From NCBI GenBank assembly GCA_964194845.1, contig CAXMNX010000068.1:1-64000 (forward strand): a stretch of 64,000 nt of DNA. The letters run 5' to 3'. The notes under the pieces were generated by a model. That model was not told where the DNA came from. It saw only the letters and a list, made by a program, of their open reading frames with translations, and did not search any database. Below, one piece after another: positions 8,389 to 16,985 of the stretch (within the stretch, counting starts at the first letter, position 1; each line of letters opens with the position of its first letter). The DNA comes from CAXMNX01 sp964194845. GTDB taxonomy: Bacteria > Pseudomonadota > Alphaproteobacteria > Rhodobacterales > Rhodobacteraceae. The translations under genes were made by a program, and so were the position numbers.

Positions 8389-9645
8389 TTAGTTTAAAAT
8401 TTCAGACATCGCGGCGAAAGCCGAAACGGCGGCGACACGGGCTTCCGCTTCCGTTATCCACGGCGCGAACACAGCGCTCGGGGCTTTTGGCAATGCCTTC
8501 AGTTCGCCCAGCGCATCCCGCAACTCGCCATCCTGAAGCCAAGCTTCTGCGCGCGACAGGATTGCATCGACATCGCCGCCATCGCGCGGCGAAAGCGAAC
8601 GTGCGTTAGTCTGCCGGCGAAGGAATGATGCCAGTTTTTCGCCAGCGCCCGCGTTCTCGGGCAGGTCCTCTGCACTGACCAGTGCGGCGCGGGCCAGTTC
8701 GGGAAAGGTTGCGCGAAGCGACGCAAGCGTGGGTGCGCCGTCGTCGGCAACCGCCGCAAGATCGTCGGGCGCCACGTCCAATGAGGTCAGGACGCTTGCG
8801 AAAGGCGCGCCATTTTCGAGCGCGGCTTCGATTTCCGCCAGTGCTGCGCGGCGTCGCGCGTCGACGGCAATCGCGGCGGCATCGGCTTCAACCTCGGCGG
8901 CGCGCGCCATTGCTCCCTCGACCTCGGCGCGGGCGGCGTTTGTCACTGCATCAAGCTCGGACCGGAAGGCATCTAGCTGGGCCGCCATCGCATCGCTGCC
9001 ATCAGGCAAGCCAATGATCGGGCGCGCCTCAAGCGTCTCAATCCGGGACACCAATTGGTCAAGCTGCTGACCAATCTGATCCATGCCGGGCGTTAGGTCA
9101 TCCAGGCGACCGCTCAGTTCGGCAATCTTGTCGCTCAAAGGCGCGATGTCGGATATGCCGCTTTCGGCCAGTGCTTCAACTTGGCCCGCCACGCCGTCAA
9201 TCCGCGCCGTTTGGGCATCCAACGATGTCGACAAGGTTGCAACGGCATCGACGGATTGGCCGCCCCATGGATTGGGCAGAAATGTTGCCGCAAGAAACCC
9301 AATCGCGCCTGCAATCAGCCCACCGAAAACCAGGCCCACGGTCGAAGGTGTTCGGGGTGGTGGTGCGGCTGATAGAGCGTCGGGAACCGCTTGCGCGAGA
9401 ATCGCGCCCGGAACAGAGGCTTCAGCGTCTGCTTCATGCTCGGGCGGCCCGGCATCGACGGTCGACGCGCTCGCCTCAGTGTCTGAAATATGCGAATCGG
9501 TGGCGGCAAGCGCAACTGTGTCTTCCGTCGAATCTGAGGCGCTGGTGAGGTCGCCGCTTTCGCACTCTGGCGAAGGTTCGGGTTGTGCCTTGCCTTTGAT
9601 TTCGCTTTTGATCGCGGCTTTGGGTTTTTTTGGCTTACTTGCCAA
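8389..9645 (-). CDS. Mic60/mitofilin-like membrane protein (COG4223 type)
   Basis: A 418-residue protein: an acidic, low-complexity N-terminus of ~100 residues, one membrane helix at about 103–123, a long helical coiled-coil region at roughly 130–290, and a C-terminal part resembling the mitofilin signature. Alphaproteobacterial Mic60 homologues are known to lie beside hemD and hemY and can bend membranes; in phototrophic relatives they are linked to intracytoplasmic membranes. Position and architecture fit that family. The start is a TTG at 9645, supported by a strong GGGGGAG ribosome site at proper spacing. It is the middle gene of the hemD–mic60–hemY operon. Assignment rests on architecture and context because this family is poorly conserved in sequence. 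Confidence 0.75.
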   Translation of the reverse strand: MASKPKKPKAAIKSEIKGKAQPEPSPECESGDLTSASDSTEDTVALAATDSHISDTEASASTVDAGPPEHEADAEASVPGAILAQAVPDALSAAPPPRTPSTVGLVFGGLIAGAIGFLAATFLPNPWGGQSVDAVATLSTSLDAQTARIDGVAGQVEALAESGISDIAPLSDKIAELSGRLDDLTPGMDQIGQQLDQLVSRIETLEARPIIGLPDGSDAMAAQLDAFRSELDAVTNAARAEVEGAMARAAEVEADAAAIAVDARRRAALAEIEAALENGAPFASVLTSLDVAPDDLAAVADDGAPTLASLRATFPELARAALVSAEDLPENAGAGEKLASFLRRQTNARSLSPRDGGDVDAILSRAEAWLQDGELRDALGELKALPKAPSAVFAPWITEAEARVAAVSAFAAMSEILN

Positions 9646-9702
9646 TTCGGCTACTCCCCCTAACGACGTGCCGTTGCTGGGAACGGCGATACTCCTGCAA
9701 GT

Positions 9703-10428
9703 CTAGTCGTCGGTTGGCCGCTCAACAAGACGAGCTTGTCGCAATGATGCGACCGTCGCGGCCGACATCGCCTCGACCGTCGGCGCTTCGGCGATTTTGA
9801 CCTTGCCGATACGGGTGCTGGCGCTGGCAACCGCCGCGCTTATGGCAATCACAGTGACATCCACGCGATTGCCGATGAAACGCGAAAGCAATTCAGCGGA
9901 TCTGGACGAGAAAACCGGCGCAGTAACCGGGTCGCTGCCCGCGACAAGTGCCTGCGCTGCGCGCGTCGGCGGCATCGCAAGCTGATCATAGATAACCGCT
10001 TCGCCTGCGGACTTGCCCGCTAATGTCAATTCAGCCGCCAGATCACCGCGCGTATGGCTGCCGCGAAGATGTAGGCAGGGATCGGCGAGGTCGGCGCAAT
10101 TGGCCAGAAACGTCTCTAAATCGGTGCCAATCGCCCTCGCGGACGCACCAAAGCCGGTGGCCAGCTCAGCGGTTGCTTGACCAACTGTTGCCACGCACCG
10201 GCCATTCAACAGGCCCGCCTTGCCGACACGATGCACCGCATGACCGGATGTGAATATCAATGTCTGATACTCGTCCAGCGGCGGGATGTCACCGGCATCC
10301 ACAATTCGCATTAAGGGTGAGGTGATCGCGGAAATCCTGTCGCCGAACTCTCTTTCGCAAAGCGCCAGAAATTCTGAAGACCCCGGCTCGGGGCGGGTCA
10401 GCAGAAGCGTGGGTTCGCGAAGGGACAT
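9703..10428 (-). CDS. hemD: Uroporphyrinogen-III synthase
   Basis: A 241-residue protein that would close and invert ring D of hydroxymethylbilane to give uroporphyrinogen III. It starts LLLTRPEP as HemD proteins do, and has the internal TAPVFSSRSAELL segment typical of the second lobe. HemD is weakly conserved, so the call leans on length, the N-terminal motif and the following mic60–hemY genes. It is divergent from tsaD; hemC, often nearby, is not in this window. The start codon ATG at 10428 is preceded by only a modest ribosome site. Confidence 0.82.
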   Translation of the reverse strand: MSLREPTLLLTRPEPGSSEFLALCEREFGDRISAITSPLMRIVDAGDIPPLDEYQTLIFTSGHAVHRVGKAGLLNGRCVATVGQATAELATGFGASARAIGTDLETFLANCADLADPCLHLRGSHTRGDLAAELTLAGKSAGEAVIYDQLAMPPTRAAQALVAGSDPVTAPVFSSRSAELLSRFIGNRVDVTVIAISAAVASASTRIGKVKIAEAPTVEAMSAATVASLRQARLVERPTDD

Positions 10429-10500
10429 GACGCCGCCGTTGCTTGTCTGAGGGGCATTCGGGTGTTACCTGCCCAGCAATCCGCGCACAAGGTCGGCTTA

Positions 10501-11586
10501 ATGCCCTTTATTGACACAGTTTTAGGCATCGAATCCAGTTGCGATGACAGCGCGGCGGCCATCGTGCGGGCAGACAAAACGATTCTGGCCTCGGTCGTTG
10601 TTGATCAGGCCGCCTTGCATTCGGCTTTTGGCGGCATTGTCCCCGAGATTGCGGCGCGTGCGCACACCGAGAAGCTGGACATCGCGGTTGAGGCGGCGTT
10701 GGCCAAGGCCGATTGCACTTTGTCAGACGTTGATGCGATTGCCGTTACTGCCGGTCCAGGGCTGATCGGCGGCGTTTTATCCGGCGTGATGCTGGCGCGC
10801 GGGCTTGCCGCGGGATCGGGCAAGCCGCTTTTGGGCGTAAATCACCTTGCCGGCCATGCGCTGACGCCACGGCTGACCAGTGATGTGGCCTTTCCCTATC
10901 TGATCCTTCTGGTGTCTGGTGGTCATTGCCAGTTTCTGATCGTTCGGGGACCGGACACGTTTGAACGCCTTGGCGGAACCATCGACGACGCGCCGGGCGA
11001 GGCCTTCGATAAGGTGGCAAGGCTGCTGGGGTTGGCGCAGCCCGGTGGACCAGCCATCGAGGCGGAAGCGGCGCGCGGCGATCCGGCGCGGTTTGATTTT
11101 CCGCGACCGCTTTTGAAGCGGCCCGGTTGCGACATGAGCTTTTCCGGATTGAAAACCGCCGTTCTTCGCGAACGCGACCGGATCGTTGCACAAAAAGGCG
11201 GCATCACCGTTCAGGACCGCACCGATATCTGCGCCGGCTTTCAGCAAGCCGTCGCGGAAGTTTTGGCCGAAAAGACGCAACGTGCCATAGAGCTGTATCA
11301 ATCAGAACGCCCGGTGCGTCCTGCCCTTGCGGTGGCCGGTGGTGTTGCGGCGAACGGGTCGATTCGCGCCTTGTTAGAGACTGTTTGTGCGCGGGAAGAC
11401 GTAGAATTCATAGCGCCGCCACTAAGCCTATGCACCGACAACGCCGCAATGATTGCCTTGGCCGGGATCGAGCTGTCGGCGATCGGGCATCCCGGCATGA
11501 TGCCGCTTGTGCCACGGCCGCGCTGGCCGCTGGACGAAATGGCACCGGCTATGCTGGGGTCGGGCAAGAAGGGTGCGAAAGCATGA
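10501..11586 (+). CDS. tsaD: tRNA N6-threonylcarbamoyladenosine synthase subunit TsaD
   Basis: A 361-residue Kae1/TsaD ATPase-fold protein that transfers threonylcarbamoyl to A37 of ANN-decoding tRNAs, with TsaB, TsaC and TsaE. Visible: N-terminal VLGIESSCDDSAAA, metal-binding histidines H115 and H119 in NHLAGHAL, VSGGHC, and the C-terminal CTDNAAMIA. I prefer ATG 10501 over an in-frame codon at 10462 because TsaD proteins begin a few residues before LGIESSCDD. Its partner tsaE is in this window at 21.5 kb. The stop overlaps the gpsA start by 4 bases (ATGA), so the two are co-transcribed. Confidence 0.95.
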   Translation: MPFIDTVLGIESSCDDSAAAIVRADKTILASVVVDQAALHSAFGGIVPEIAARAHTEKLDIAVEAALAKADCTLSDVDAIAVTAGPGLIGGVLSGVMLARGLAAGSGKPLLGVNHLAGHALTPRLTSDVAFPYLILLVSGGHCQFLIVRGPDTFERLGGTIDDAPGEAFDKVARLLGLAQPGGPAIEAEAARGDPARFDFPRPLLKRPGCDMSFSGLKTAVLRERDRIVAQKGGITVQDRTDICAGFQQAVAEVLAEKTQRAIELYQSERPVRPALAVAGGVAANGSIRALLETVCAREDVEFIAPPLSLCTDNAAMIALAGIELSAIGHPGMMPLVPRPRWPLDEMAPAMLGSGKKGAKA

Positions 11587-12539
11587 ACGACATCGCGGTT
11601 TTTGGGGCAGGTGCGTTTGGAACATCGCTGGCAATTGCACTGTCAAAAGACGGGGCCGATGTTGCGCTATGGTGTCGCGACGCGAGCGTCGCTGAAAACA
11701 TGCGGAAAAGCCGTGAAACTGGTCCGCGATTGCCGGGACTGCCGCTTCCAGACACTTTAAGTCCCACATCAGACATCGACGCTGCGTTTTCCGAGATCTG
11801 CCTGATCGCCGTCCCGATGCAGGCGCTGGGCGGCTTTCTGAAGACGGTGAATTTCGGTGACCGAATACTGGTCGCCTGCTGCAAGGGCATTGATTTGAAT
11901 ACCGGGCTTGGGCCGGTTGCGACCATTCAAAGCGCCGCGCCCGCAGCCAAAGCGGCGCTTTTGACCGGCCCCAGTTTTGCCGCCGACATTGCGCTCGGGC
12001 TTCCAACCGCCCTGACCATGGCTGCCGAAGACGAGGCGCTTTCAGATATGCTTCAAAAGGCGCTATCACTTCCTGTGCTGAGGCTTTACCGAACCACGGA
12101 TACAATTGGCGCGGAATTAGGTGGTGCGCTGAAAAACGTCATGGCGCTGGCGTCGGGAATGGCCATTGGCGCAGGCTTTGGCGACAGCGCGCGCGCCGCC
12201 GTTATCGCGCGCGGATTTGCCGAGATGTTGCGCTATGCAGGGGCAAAAGGGGCCATGTTAGAGACGCTTCAGGGCCTTTCGGGCCTTGGCGACCTTGTCC
12301 TGACCTGCACATCGGACAAGTCGCGAAATTTTCGGGCGGGTGTCAGCTTTGGGCAAGGTGAGGCTCCCGAAGCGATGACCATCGAAGGCATCGCCACGGC
12401 CACCGCTATTGCGAAGGATGCGCGGACCAGCGGTCTGGATATGCCGATTACGAATGCGGTCGTGGCAGTGACCACAGGCGAACTGGATGTTAGAATGGCG
12501 GTCGAGGGCTTGCTCTCGCGGCCGGTTAGAAAGGAATAG
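11583..12539 (+). CDS. gpsA: NAD(P)-dependent glycerol-3-phosphate dehydrogenase
   Basis: A 318-residue cytosolic enzyme reducing dihydroxyacetone phosphate to sn-glycerol 3-phosphate, the backbone of phospholipids. The N-terminus has the Rossmann motif VFGAGAFGTSLA, followed by the LTGPSFAADIA segment and the catalytic-lysine region ELGGALKNVMAL. The ATG at 11583 overlaps the tsaD stop; the much longer open frame upstream is only a shadow of tsaD. A small EVE-domain gene follows after 4 bases. Length and motifs are standard. Confidence 0.95.
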   Translation: MNDIAVFGAGAFGTSLAIALSKDGADVALWCRDASVAENMRKSRETGPRLPGLPLPDTLSPTSDIDAAFSEICLIAVPMQALGGFLKTVNFGDRILVACCKGIDLNTGLGPVATIQSAAPAAKAALLTGPSFAADIALGLPTALTMAAEDEALSDMLQKALSLPVLRLYRTTDTIGAELGGALKNVMALASGMAIGAGFGDSARAAVIARGFAEMLRYAGAKGAMLETLQGLSGLGDLVLTCTSDKSRNFRAGVSFGQGEAPEAMTIEGIATATAIAKDARTSGLDMPITNAVVAVTTGELDVRMAVEGLLSRPVRKE

Positions 12540-12543
12540 AGAA

Positions 12544-12960
12544 ATGCGATACTGGCTCTTCAAATCCGAACCCTCGACCTGGAGCTGGGATAACCAGGTT
12601 GCCAAGGGCGATCTGGGCGAAGAGTGGGATGGGGTACGTAACTATCAGGCGCGAAACCATATGCGCGACATGGCAATCGGCGATCGCGGCTTTTTCTATC
12701 ATTCGCAGATCGAAAAATCAGTCGTCGGCATCGTTGAGATTATGGCCGAAGCGCACCACGACAGCACCACTGACGACGAGCGTTGGGAGTGCGTGGACAT
12801 CAAAGCCATCGCGCCGGTGCCCAATCCGGTGACGCTTGGGGACGTTAAGGCGAATACAAAGCTTGCCGAGATGGTCCTTGTGAAGAACACGCGGCTTTCG
12901 GTGCAGCCGGTGACGGATGCAGAGTGGAAGATTGTCTGCAAAATGGGCGGCGTTTCGTGA
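12544..12960 (+). CDS. EVE (PUA-like) domain protein
   Basis: A 138-residue single-domain protein beginning RYWLFKSEPSTWSW, the characteristic EVE start, with VRNYQARNHMR and YHSQIEK later. EVE domains share the PUA/YTH fold and bind modified bases; the stand-alone form is common in proteobacteria but its ligand is not settled. It follows gpsA by 4 bases and is probably translationally coupled in the tsaD–gpsA–EVE operon. A link with tRNA modification by TsaD is tempting but is inference from position alone. Confidence 0.9.
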   Translation: MRYWLFKSEPSTWSWDNQVAKGDLGEEWDGVRNYQARNHMRDMAIGDRGFFYHSQIEKSVVGIVEIMAEAHHDSTTDDERWECVDIKAIAPVPNPVTLGDVKANTKLAEMVLVKNTRLSVQPVTDAEWKIVCKMGGVS

Positions 12961-13289
12961 CTAACGTGGCCGTTTAGCGAGTATTTTGAACCTCTCGGCT
13001 CCTATGGCGGCGCTTTACTTCGCACCAAATTCGCGGTCCGCAGGCAATCATCAAATTTTTGAGAAAGTCGAATTTTCGAATCGACACCGCACTTGCCCAA
13101 AAATTTAACGGCGTATTGCTGGATGAATTCGTCAAGTTCGCTCCTGTCGCCCTATTCCACGGCCTGCGTTGGAGGTGTCATCCAGGTGCGCGCACCCAAC
13201 AATCTGTCTCTAATCAGCGTAAAAAACGGGGAAAGCCTGCCGAAAACGTCGCCGAAATCATACGTGGCAAGTCAAGTAACCTACCCGGG
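12961..13289. other. Gene-free stretch between EVE gene and methyltransferase
   Basis: About 330 bases between converging genes. No ribosome site with a convincing frame was found. On the minus strand one ~48-codon stop-bounded frame (about 13003–13150), reading SELDEFIQQYAVKFL near its beginning, looks protein-like but has no ATG, so it may be a gene relic. No terminator with a T-tract was seen. Confidence 0.4.
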
Positions 13290-13850
13290 CTATTCTGGTT
13301 TTGGGTTTGGCAGACGGATCATGTATTGCTGTCCAAAAAGCCGGAAATCCGGATCAATCTCGAATGTTTGGCGAAATCTGGCGACGGCGTTTCTGACCGG
13401 AAGATCATCGCCATCCCGCCAAAGGTAGTCATCGCCTGAGACGACACCGCCCGGCTTTACTTTCCTGAAGCAGCACTCCAGGTCCGCCGCGACGAAGGAT
13501 TCGTTGTGATTGCCATCGATATAGACCCAGTCGAAGTACCTATCCGGAAACGTTTCGAGCGCCTCGTCTGACTTTTTCCGATGAAGTGTGACGCGATCGT
13601 CGTCGGAAAATTCCTCGCAGACGCTTTCATACATTTCGTCCATACGAGTGGCATTTCGTGGTCGACCGAACATCGTGTTGCGGAATTCCGGCTGGTAGAT
13701 CCATGGATCGATCAGATGCAGCTCGATCGGCGCTGTAGTATCGAGGATGACGCGACTGAACCCACCGTTCCATACCCCGATTTCTGCGACCACCGCGCCG
13801 CGTGGCATTTTCTGCAAAAGCTTTAACCTGACGTCCTCGCGTCTGCTCAT
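13290..13850 (-). CDS. Class I SAM-dependent methyltransferase-like protein
   Basis: A 186-residue Rossmann-fold methyltransferase of the Methyltransf_24 kind. Motif I is AEIGVWNGGFSRV, an acidic residue ends the second strand (LHLIDPW), and WVYIDGNHN with GGVVSGDDYLW matches the family's later motifs. Such genes are often linked to glycan or capsule synthesis, but there is no such neighbour here. It is isolated, convergent with the EVE gene and about 95 bases upstream (in its own direction) lies the end of ahcY. Substrate unknown. Confidence 0.8.
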   Translation of the reverse strand: MSRREDVRLKLLQKMPRGAVVAEIGVWNGGFSRVILDTTAPIELHLIDPWIYQPEFRNTMFGRPRNATRMDEMYESVCEEFSDDDRVTLHRKKSDEALETFPDRYFDWVYIDGNHNESFVAADLECCFRKVKPGGVVSGDDYLWRDGDDLPVRNAVARFRQTFEIDPDFRLFGQQYMIRLPNPKPE

Positions 13851-13944
13851 CTATCCCAATCCCGCTGTTGATTTGTTTGGATTTACACGCGCCTGCCAAA
13901 GAAGCGGCAGACACAATGGGATATCGTATTGCGCCGCATCGCTT

Positions 13945-15339
13945 TCAGTAACGATAGTGTTCTGCCTTGAACGGCCCTTCCGGCTTCACGCCGATGTACT
14001 CTGCCTGATCCGGTCGCAGCTCGGTAAGTTTGGCGCCGACGCGGCCCAAATGCAGTCTGGCGACCTTCTCGTCCAGATGCTTAGGCAGGATATGGACTTT
14101 GTTGTCATACTCGTCGCCCTTGGTCCAAAGTTCGATCTGCGCCAGGACCTGATTTGTAAACGACGCCGACATCACAAAACTTGGGTGACCCGTTGCATTA
14201 CCGAGGTTCAGAAGGCGGCCCTCGCTGAGCAGGATGATCCGATTGCCGGACGGCATTTCGATCATATCCACCTGTTCCTTGATATTGGTCCACTTGTGGT
14301 TTTTCAGGCTGGCGATCTGAATTTCATTGTCGAAGTGGCCGATGTTGCCGACGATCGCCATGTCTTTCATCTCGCGCATATGCTCGATGCGAATGACGTC
14401 CTTGTTGCCGGTTGTCGTGATAAAGATGTCGGCGTTTGCAACCTCGTCTTCCAAAAGCGTCACCTCGAAGCCATCCATCGCGGCCTGAAGCGCGCAGATG
14501 GGATCAACTTCGGTCACTTTAACCCGCGCGCCTGCACCGCTAAGCGAAGCGGCCGAGCCTTTGCCGACATCGCCATACCCGCAAACAACGGCGACTTTTC
14601 CGGCCATCATCGTATCGGTGGCACGGCGAATACCGTCGACCAGGCTTTCCTTGCAGCCGTATTTATTGTCGAATTTCGACTTTGTGACGCTGTCATTGAC
14701 GTTGATTGCCGGGAACGGCAGCAGACCGTCTTCGACCATTTTATATAGGCGATGGACGCCTGTGGTGGTTTCTTCGCTGACGCCCTGGATCGTGTCACGT
14801 TGTTTCGCGAACCAGCCGGGGCTTTGTTTGATCCGCTGACGGATCTGGGCGAAAAGTGCGACCTCTTCCTCTGACGTTGGGGTTGCGATGAGGGCTTCGT
14901 CACCAGCTTCGACGCGCGCGCCAAGCAGAATGTAAAGCGTCGCATCGCCGCCGTCATCGAGGATTAGATTCGCGCCGCCTTGGGGAAACTGGAAAATCTG
15001 GTCGGTATAGGTCCAGTATTCCTCGAGCGTTTCGCCTTTCACCGCGAAAACCGGTGTGCCGCCTTCGGCGATGGCCGCGGCTGCGTGATCCTGGGTTGAA
15101 AAAATGTTGCACGACGCCCAGCGCACATCGGCACCCAGCGACTTCAGTGTCTCGATCAGGACGGCGGTCTGGATCGTCATATGGAGCGATCCGGCAATCT
15201 TTGCGCCCCTGAGCGGCTGATTGCTGCCGAATTCTTCGCGAAGCGCCATCAGACCCGGCATTTCGGTCTCGGCTATATCCAGTTCCTTGCGGCCAAACGT
15301 GGCCAGCGAGATGTCTTTGACGACGAAATCTTTGGGCAT
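13945..15339 (-). CDS. ahcY: Adenosylhomocysteinase
   Basis: A 464-residue NAD-dependent enzyme splitting S-adenosylhomocysteine to adenosine and homocysteine, relieving product inhibition of methyltransferases. Visible: KIAGSLHMTIQTAVLIETL, the NAD-binding GYGDVGKGSA, TTTGNKDVI and the C-terminal HYRY with its conserved Lys/Tyr. It contains the ~40-residue insertion (around VARVEAGDEALI) seen in proteobacterial forms. In Rhodobacter, ahcY lies beside the reg/hvr genes, and here too it is 1.6 kb from regA. A structured leader precedes it (see 15341–15394). Confidence 0.97.
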   Translation of the reverse strand: MPKDFVVKDISLATFGRKELDIAETEMPGLMALREEFGSNQPLRGAKIAGSLHMTIQTAVLIETLKSLGADVRWASCNIFSTQDHAAAAIAEGGTPVFAVKGETLEEYWTYTDQIFQFPQGGANLILDDGGDATLYILLGARVEAGDEALIATPTSEEEVALFAQIRQRIKQSPGWFAKQRDTIQGVSEETTTGVHRLYKMVEDGLLPFPAINVNDSVTKSKFDNKYGCKESLVDGIRRATDTMMAGKVAVVCGYGDVGKGSAASLSGAGARVKVTEVDPICALQAAMDGFEVTLLEDEVANADIFITTTGNKDVIRIEHMREMKDMAIVGNIGHFDNEIQIASLKNHKWTNIKEQVDMIEMPSGNRIILLSEGRLLNLGNATGHPSFVMSASFTNQVLAQIELWTKGDEYDNKVHILPKHLDEKVARLHLGRVGAKLTELRPDQAEYIGVKPEGPFKAEHYRY

Positions 15340-15340
15340 A

Positions 15341-15394
15341 CGACCCGCTCCTCAATAGGTTTTCGGGTCAGATAGCACCGGGCCATTGGCCCGG
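15341..15394 (-). promoter_or_regulatory. Two-hairpin leader of ahcY enclosing its ribosome site
   Basis: On the minus strand, between the upstream small gene and the ahcY ATG (15339), two stems can form. The first is a perfect 7-bp hairpin CCGGGCC-AAT-GGCCCGG (15394–15378). The second pairs GACCCG (15369–15364) with CGGGTC (15347–15342), and its loop holds the GAGGAG ribosome site immediately before the ATG. This could control initiation, for example by a metabolite or RNA. It does not match the consensus of the known SAH or SAM/SAH riboswitches as I recall them. The first stem could also be a terminator for the upstream gene, though there is no T-tract. Confidence 0.35.
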
Positions 15395-15403
15395 CAACCG
15401 GAG

Positions 15404-15709
15404 TTAGCTTTTGATGCCTGCGGGCGTTTTTAGGCCGGGTTGCGCTTCGCGCCAATTGGTGCCGGACGCCATGATGCATGATACGCCATCGGCGCGGGTC
15501 ATCAGGATTGTCCAGGTGCCCTTTTCTTCTGAAAACCAGACCTCGAACACGTGGTTCGCGTTTTGCAGGCCGCCGCCGGCGAATACTTCACCATACGAGG
15601 CCTCTAGCTTTTCGACCACGGTGGTACGTTCAGCGCAGTTTGTTTGTGCGGAAAGGACGGTCGGCATGAATGCCGCCAGAAGAGTCAGGCCAGTGAGGAT
15701 GCGTCGCAT
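15404..15709 (-). CDS. Small periplasmic protein, paralogue A
   Basis: A 101-residue protein with a cleavable signal peptide (MRRILTGLTLLAAFMPTVLSAQ) and a mature part of ~80 residues. It has two cysteines, in QTNCAER and GVSCIMA, which probably form a disulfide, and a FEVWFSEEKGTWTILMTR core. It is clearly related to the next gene at 15914: both share C..R..VV..L...Y, E.W.S...G.WTIL.TR.DG..C.MA.G..W. No function is recognised. It lies directly upstream of ahcY on the same strand. Confidence 0.75.
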   Translation of the reverse strand: MRRILTGLTLLAAFMPTVLSAQTNCAERTTVVEKLEASYGEVFAGGGLQNANHVFEVWFSEEKGTWTILMTRADGVSCIMASGTNWREAQPGLKTPAGIKS

Positions 15710-15913
15710 CGTCGTCTCCTTTCTGCAGCGCAGGGTGCGCCGCTTTTGCCTGTTTCTCCTCCCGTCGAACTCGTTATTGTTACTATGGGTATTGTTTCCA
15801 AATCGTAATTCGATCGGTCCAATTTTATGGAAGCCTGAAAGCCTCCGACACCATTTCTGGCAGAGAATTGTGCCGGAAAGCGGGCTGAGATTAAGGTAAT
15901 TCCGTGCTAATAA

Positions 15914-16216
15914 TCAGGCTGGCGTGCCTTCGAGAATGGCGGCTTCGATCGTTTCGAGCCAATGCGATCCCGTTGCCATCACGCATGTTTGGCCGTCTGG
16001 ACGCGTCAGAAGAATGGTCCAAGATCCGCCGGCATCCGAAGCCCATATTTCCATCAGGCCAGTTTCGGATTCCAGTCCGGATGCCCTGTGGGTTTCGTCA
16101 TACTGATCGGCCAGCGACGCCACCACATCATCGCGCGACCCGCAGTGCGGCATCGCAACGGCGGCCTGTGCGCCCAGAACAGTCACTAAAACGGCGGTAA
16201 ATACTCCTTTTTTCAT
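15914..16216 (-). CDS. Small periplasmic protein, paralogue B
   Basis: A 100-residue protein with a signal peptide (MKKGVFTAVLVTVLGAQAAVA) and a mature domain matching the downstream paralogue at 15404 in spacing of both cysteines (PHCGSR, QTCVMA), the MEIWASD–WTILLTR strand pair and the terminal GSHW. The two copies share well under half of their residues, so the duplication is old. Both are on the minus strand, 204 bases apart, in the redox-regulated ahcY–reg neighbourhood. Function unknown; the fold suggests a small beta-rich binding protein, which is inference. Confidence 0.75.
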   Translation of the reverse strand: MKKGVFTAVLVTVLGAQAAVAMPHCGSRDDVVASLADQYDETHRASGLESETGLMEIWASDAGGSWTILLTRPDGQTCVMATGSHWLETIEAAILEGTPA

Positions 16217-16376
16217 GGGTTCAGCTCCTCTATTGCGGCATTTTTGCAGCCTCTATTTTACGTTGGGCCGGACGCGTTCACGTTCAATGCGCGGCCCAAC
16301 ACGATCGATTGACGCGAAATGAGGCGGTTGAAACAATCTTGACGAACGCGCGGATCTGGGCACAACCGTTTAGGCA

Positions 16377-16979
16377 ATGGCGACCCGTTCAAAACCACCG
16401 CGCGCCTGGCAGCGGATGCTTTCCGGTCGGAGGCTTGATCTGCTTGACCCGACGCCGATGGACGTCGAGATCGAGGATATCGCCCACGGTCTGGCTTTTG
16501 TCGCCCGGTGGAATGGGCAAACCCGCGGCGACTATCCCTATTCCGTTGCCGAACATTCACTGCTTGTTGAAGAAATTTTTAGGCATTTAACGCAAGGGGC
16601 GTCGGCAAAATGGTGTCTTGCCGCGTTACTGCACGATGCGCCGGAGTATGTCATCGGTGACATGATATCGCCGGTGAAGGCAGCCGTTGGTCCGGGATAT
16701 GGCGCATTGGATGACCGGCTTGCGGCGGCCATTCACCTTAGATTCGGGCTGCCTGCCGCCATTCCGGTCACGATAAAGCGCAAGATAAAACGGGCGGACA
16801 AGCTTTCGGCCTGGCTTGAGGCAACGCAGATTGCCGGGTTTTCCGAACCCGAAGCCAACCGCTTCTTTGGCCGACCCGACGCCGCAGTTTGCAAAGTCGT
16901 CAAGATTGTCCTGCGCCCACCAATTCAGGCCCGCCAGGCATATATGCGGCGTCACAATGCGTTGTTGAAGGCGCTTTGA
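16377..16979 (+). CDS. HD-domain hydrolase, YfbR-like
   Basis: A 200-residue HD-superfamily protein. Ligands visible: H60 (YSVAEHSLL), H86-D87 with E90 (LLHDAPEYV), and a downstream Asp in KRADKLSAW. This set matches the YfbR-type HD proteins, which are 5'-nucleotidases for deoxynucleoside monophosphates. Activity on nucleotides is therefore plausible but not shown by sequence alone. It starts at ATG 16377 with a short TTAGG site and ends 6 bases from the converging regA gene. Divergent from the small periplasmic protein gene. Confidence 0.83.
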   Translation: MATRSKPPRAWQRMLSGRRLDLLDPTPMDVEIEDIAHGLAFVARWNGQTRGDYPYSVAEHSLLVEEIFRHLTQGASAKWCLAALLHDAPEYVIGDMISPVKAAVGPGYGALDDRLAAAIHLRFGLPAAIPVTIKRKIKRADKLSAWLEATQIAGFSEPEANRFFGRPDAAVCKVVKIVLRPPIQARQAYMRRHNALLKAL

Positions 16980-16985
16980 ACCGGA

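Noticed and set aside
11127..11582. N-terminal extension of gpsA into tsaD
   Set aside because: Overlaps the conserved C-terminal half of TsaD; GpsA proteins begin at the GxGxxG motif.
13747..14748. Long plus-strand open frame opposite ahcY
   Set aside because: It lies antisense to a confident ahcY gene, has no family features, and is a normal by-product of high G+C.
15361..15410. Plus-strand resemblance to a SAM-I riboswitch core (CCCGGCAACC)
   Set aside because: It lies on the strand opposite ahcY and no gene follows in that direction; the match is only a short word within a palindrome.
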